Source of the DNA: Paracoccus aerius
GTDB taxonomy: Bacteria > Pseudomonadota > Alphaproteobacteria > Rhodobacterales > Rhodobacteraceae
Direction: 5' to 3'
DNA length: 39,506 nucleotides
Assembly: GCF_014656455.1 (NCBI RefSeq)
Contig: NZ_BNCL01000015.1
Location: 1-39,506, forward strand
A program made the translations under genes and the position numbers. Below the pieces are notes generated by a model. The model made no database searches and was not told the DNA's origin. It was given only the letters and a program-made list of their open reading frames with translations. Numbering within the stretch: position 1 is the stretch's first letter; every line of letters starts with the position of its first letter. Below, in pieces: positions 38,626 to 39,506 of the stretch.

Positions 38626-39235
38626 CCAGATCCTCGCGATAACAGGCCGCCACCAAAAACCCCGTCACCGCAACAAGCGACAGCTTTGCACCAAGGCGCA
38701 GCGTCAGGTCGCCCGACAGGAAGGCATAGATCGCAGCCACCACATCCCCCAGCAGCACAAGCGCCGCTGCTAAGACCGTCACCGAGGCGAAGATACGCCG
38801 CGCCTTTGACCGGCGGGGCTGCGCGGCGGCCAGCACCTGGCGGGTCATGCGCCTGTCCAGCCAGACGAACAACGGCAGGAACGCGACGATCGAGGCGATG
38901 GAAAAGCGCATGGCCCAAGGATCCGGCGCCTCGCGGCCGGCGACATCGGGCAAGATGCCGTCGATCACCATGAAGCCCAGCCTGGAGACGTGAAAGCACA
39001 CCAGGACCAGGGCGATCATCAGCAGCGCGTAAAGCATCCCTTCGCGCGCCGAGACATAGGGTCTCGGGCACGGCACCGGTGGCAGATCTTCGGCGGCAAT
39101 CCAGCGTGACAGGGCATCGTCGATCTCGGGTGGCGACCAGCCGGCATGGGAAAGGGCTGCGCGTATGCGGGGTTCCGTCTGCCCACGGGCCATCGCGCCA
39201 TGCACGAAATCAGACAGTTCTTCGGATCCAGCCAC
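38618..39235 (-). CDS. DUF5671-like membrane protein with N-terminal helical (UBA-like) segment
   Basis: The protein has 205 aa from the GTG at 39235. The N-terminal soluble part (ELSDFVHGAMARGQTEPRIR ... GWSPPEIDDALSRW) resembles the short UBA-like repeat that precedes DUF5671 domains. After VSAREGMLYALLMIALVLVC come four membrane segments. The start at 39235 is chosen because GGGGAAG lies 6 bases before it and because the likely promoter (TTGACA at 39287-39282) would place the transcript start near 39252. An upstream GTG at 39265 would then not be transcribed. Function unknown. The next gene encodes a small secreted protein and overlaps its end by 8 bases. Confidence 0.72.
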   Translation of the reverse strand: MAGSEELSDFVHGAMARGQTEPRIRAALSHAGWSPPEIDDALSRWIAAEDLPPVPCPRPYVSAREGMLYALLMIALVLVCFHVSRLGFMVIDGILPDVAGREAPDPWAMRFSIASIVAFLPLFVWLDRRMTRQVLAAAQPRRSKARRIFASVTVLAAALVLLGDVVAAIYAFLSGDLTLRLGAKLSLVAVTGFLVAACYREDLDG

Positions 39236-39258
39236 GTATCTTCCCCGTTTCGCGGCCA

Positions 39259-39287
39259 AGGTCACCCAGGATCCACGGCCCTGTCAA
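39259..39287 (-). promoter_or_regulatory. Candidate promoter of the DUF5671-like operon
   Basis: A perfect TTGACA on the minus strand (39287-39282) is followed 17 bases later by a poor -10 (TGACCT, 39264-39259). The distance to the chosen GTG fits a short leader carrying the SD. Confidence 0.4.
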
Positions 39288-39326
39288 CGCCTGCGGATTT
39301 TTCGTCGGGAAACATCATTTTTCCTC

Positions 39327-39355
39327 TTGCACGCCCCGACGCAGTCCCATAAATC
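39327..39355 (+). promoter_or_regulatory. Candidate promoter of the tRNA-Gly gene
   Basis: TTGCAC (39327-39332), 17 bases, then TAAATC (39350-39355; CATAAAT overlaps it). It lies about 50 bases before the tRNA, after an AT-rich stretch (39298-39325), and fits a stable-RNA promoter with a short 5' leader. Confidence 0.45.
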
Positions 39356-39403
39356 ACCGCTCACCGAAGGCGAGACGGTCAAACGAAGCGCTGACGGACG
39401 GAT

Positions 39404-39478
39404 GCGGGCGTAGCTCAGGGGTAGAGCATAACCTTGCCAAGGTTAGGGTCGTGAGTTCGAATCTCATCGCCCGCTCCA
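39404..39478 (+). tRNA. tRNA-Gly (anticodon GCC)
   Basis: The sequence folds into a full cloverleaf. The acceptor stem is GCGGGCG (39404-39410) with CGCCCGC (39468-39474). The D arm is GCTC/GAGC and the anticodon stem is TAACC/GGTTA, with loop TTGCCAA and anticodon GCC at 39436-39438. The T arm has GTTCGAATC-like TTCGAAT, and the discriminator is T. CCA is encoded at 39476-39478. All stems pair without mismatch. Confidence 0.97.
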
Positions 39479-39491
39479 AAACAAAAAGGTA

Positions 39492-39505
39492 GGGCCTGAT
39501 GGCCC
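39492..39505 (+). terminator. Short hairpin after the tRNA, at the window edge
   Basis: GGGCC-TGAT-GGCCC makes a 5-bp GC stem 13 bases after the tRNA end. It may be the start of the tRNA terminator; any U-run would be outside the window. Confidence 0.35.
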
Positions 39506-39506
39506 G

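Overview
This window looks like chromosomal DNA of a high-GC alphaproteobacterium of the Rhodobacteraceae, most likely Paracoccus or a close relative. The pointers are a GlpSTPQV-type glycerol ABC transporter, a suf cluster headed by a NifS-like desulfurase, a GTTC-N7-GTTC SOS box in front of uvrA, and a perfect TTAA-N7-TTAAC CtrA-type box in front of comM. The genus is inferred from gene content and style only.

Region 1 (1 to about 5,400) is the end of an integrated element, cut by the left edge. All genes are on the minus strand: a tyrosine integrase, an unknown gene of lower GC, an AlpA/excisionase-like regulator, a small unknown gene, a ParB-like DNA-binding protein with a coiled-coil tail, a small phage-type gene and a DEAD/DEAH helicase that runs off the window. 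Imperfect 23-bp direct repeats (iteron-like) lie in the last visible part of the helicase gene. The junction with the chromosome must lie at about 5,250-5,517, just beyond the 3' end of glpR.

Region 2 (5,518-13,998) is the glycerol module. The divergent DeoR-type repressor glpR faces glpD-glpS-glpT-glpP-glpQ-(DUF2160)-glpV. The glpD-to-DUF2160 stops and starts overlap by 1 or 4 nt. Glycerol would be bound by GlpV, imported by GlpPQ driven by GlpST, and glycerol 3-phosphate oxidised by GlpD. No glycerol kinase or glycerol facilitator is in the window. Motifs in GlpS and GlpT predict one consensus and one degenerate ATP site. A strong hairpin closes the operon.

Region 3 (14,208-20,305) holds a hybrid histidine kinase (PAS-PAS-GAF-HisKA-HATPase-REC), uvrB convergent to it with overlapping stop codons, and a DadA-like FAD amine oxidoreductase.

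Region 4 (20,400-28,663, minus strand) is an iron-sulfur assembly cluster in transcription order: coaBC, NifS-like cysteine desulfurase, sufB, sufC, sufD, two Yip1-like membrane proteins, sufS. Most junctions overlap. No iscR, sufE, sufA or sufT is seen inside it.

Region 5 (28,732-39,506) has comM behind the CtrA-type box, an unknown polytopic membrane protein, pyruvate carboxylase on the minus strand, divergent uvrA with an SOS box, two small membrane/secreted protein genes (one DUF5671-like) and a tRNA-Gly(GCC). The chromosomal part is tightly packed; no stretch over 300 bases lacks a gene.
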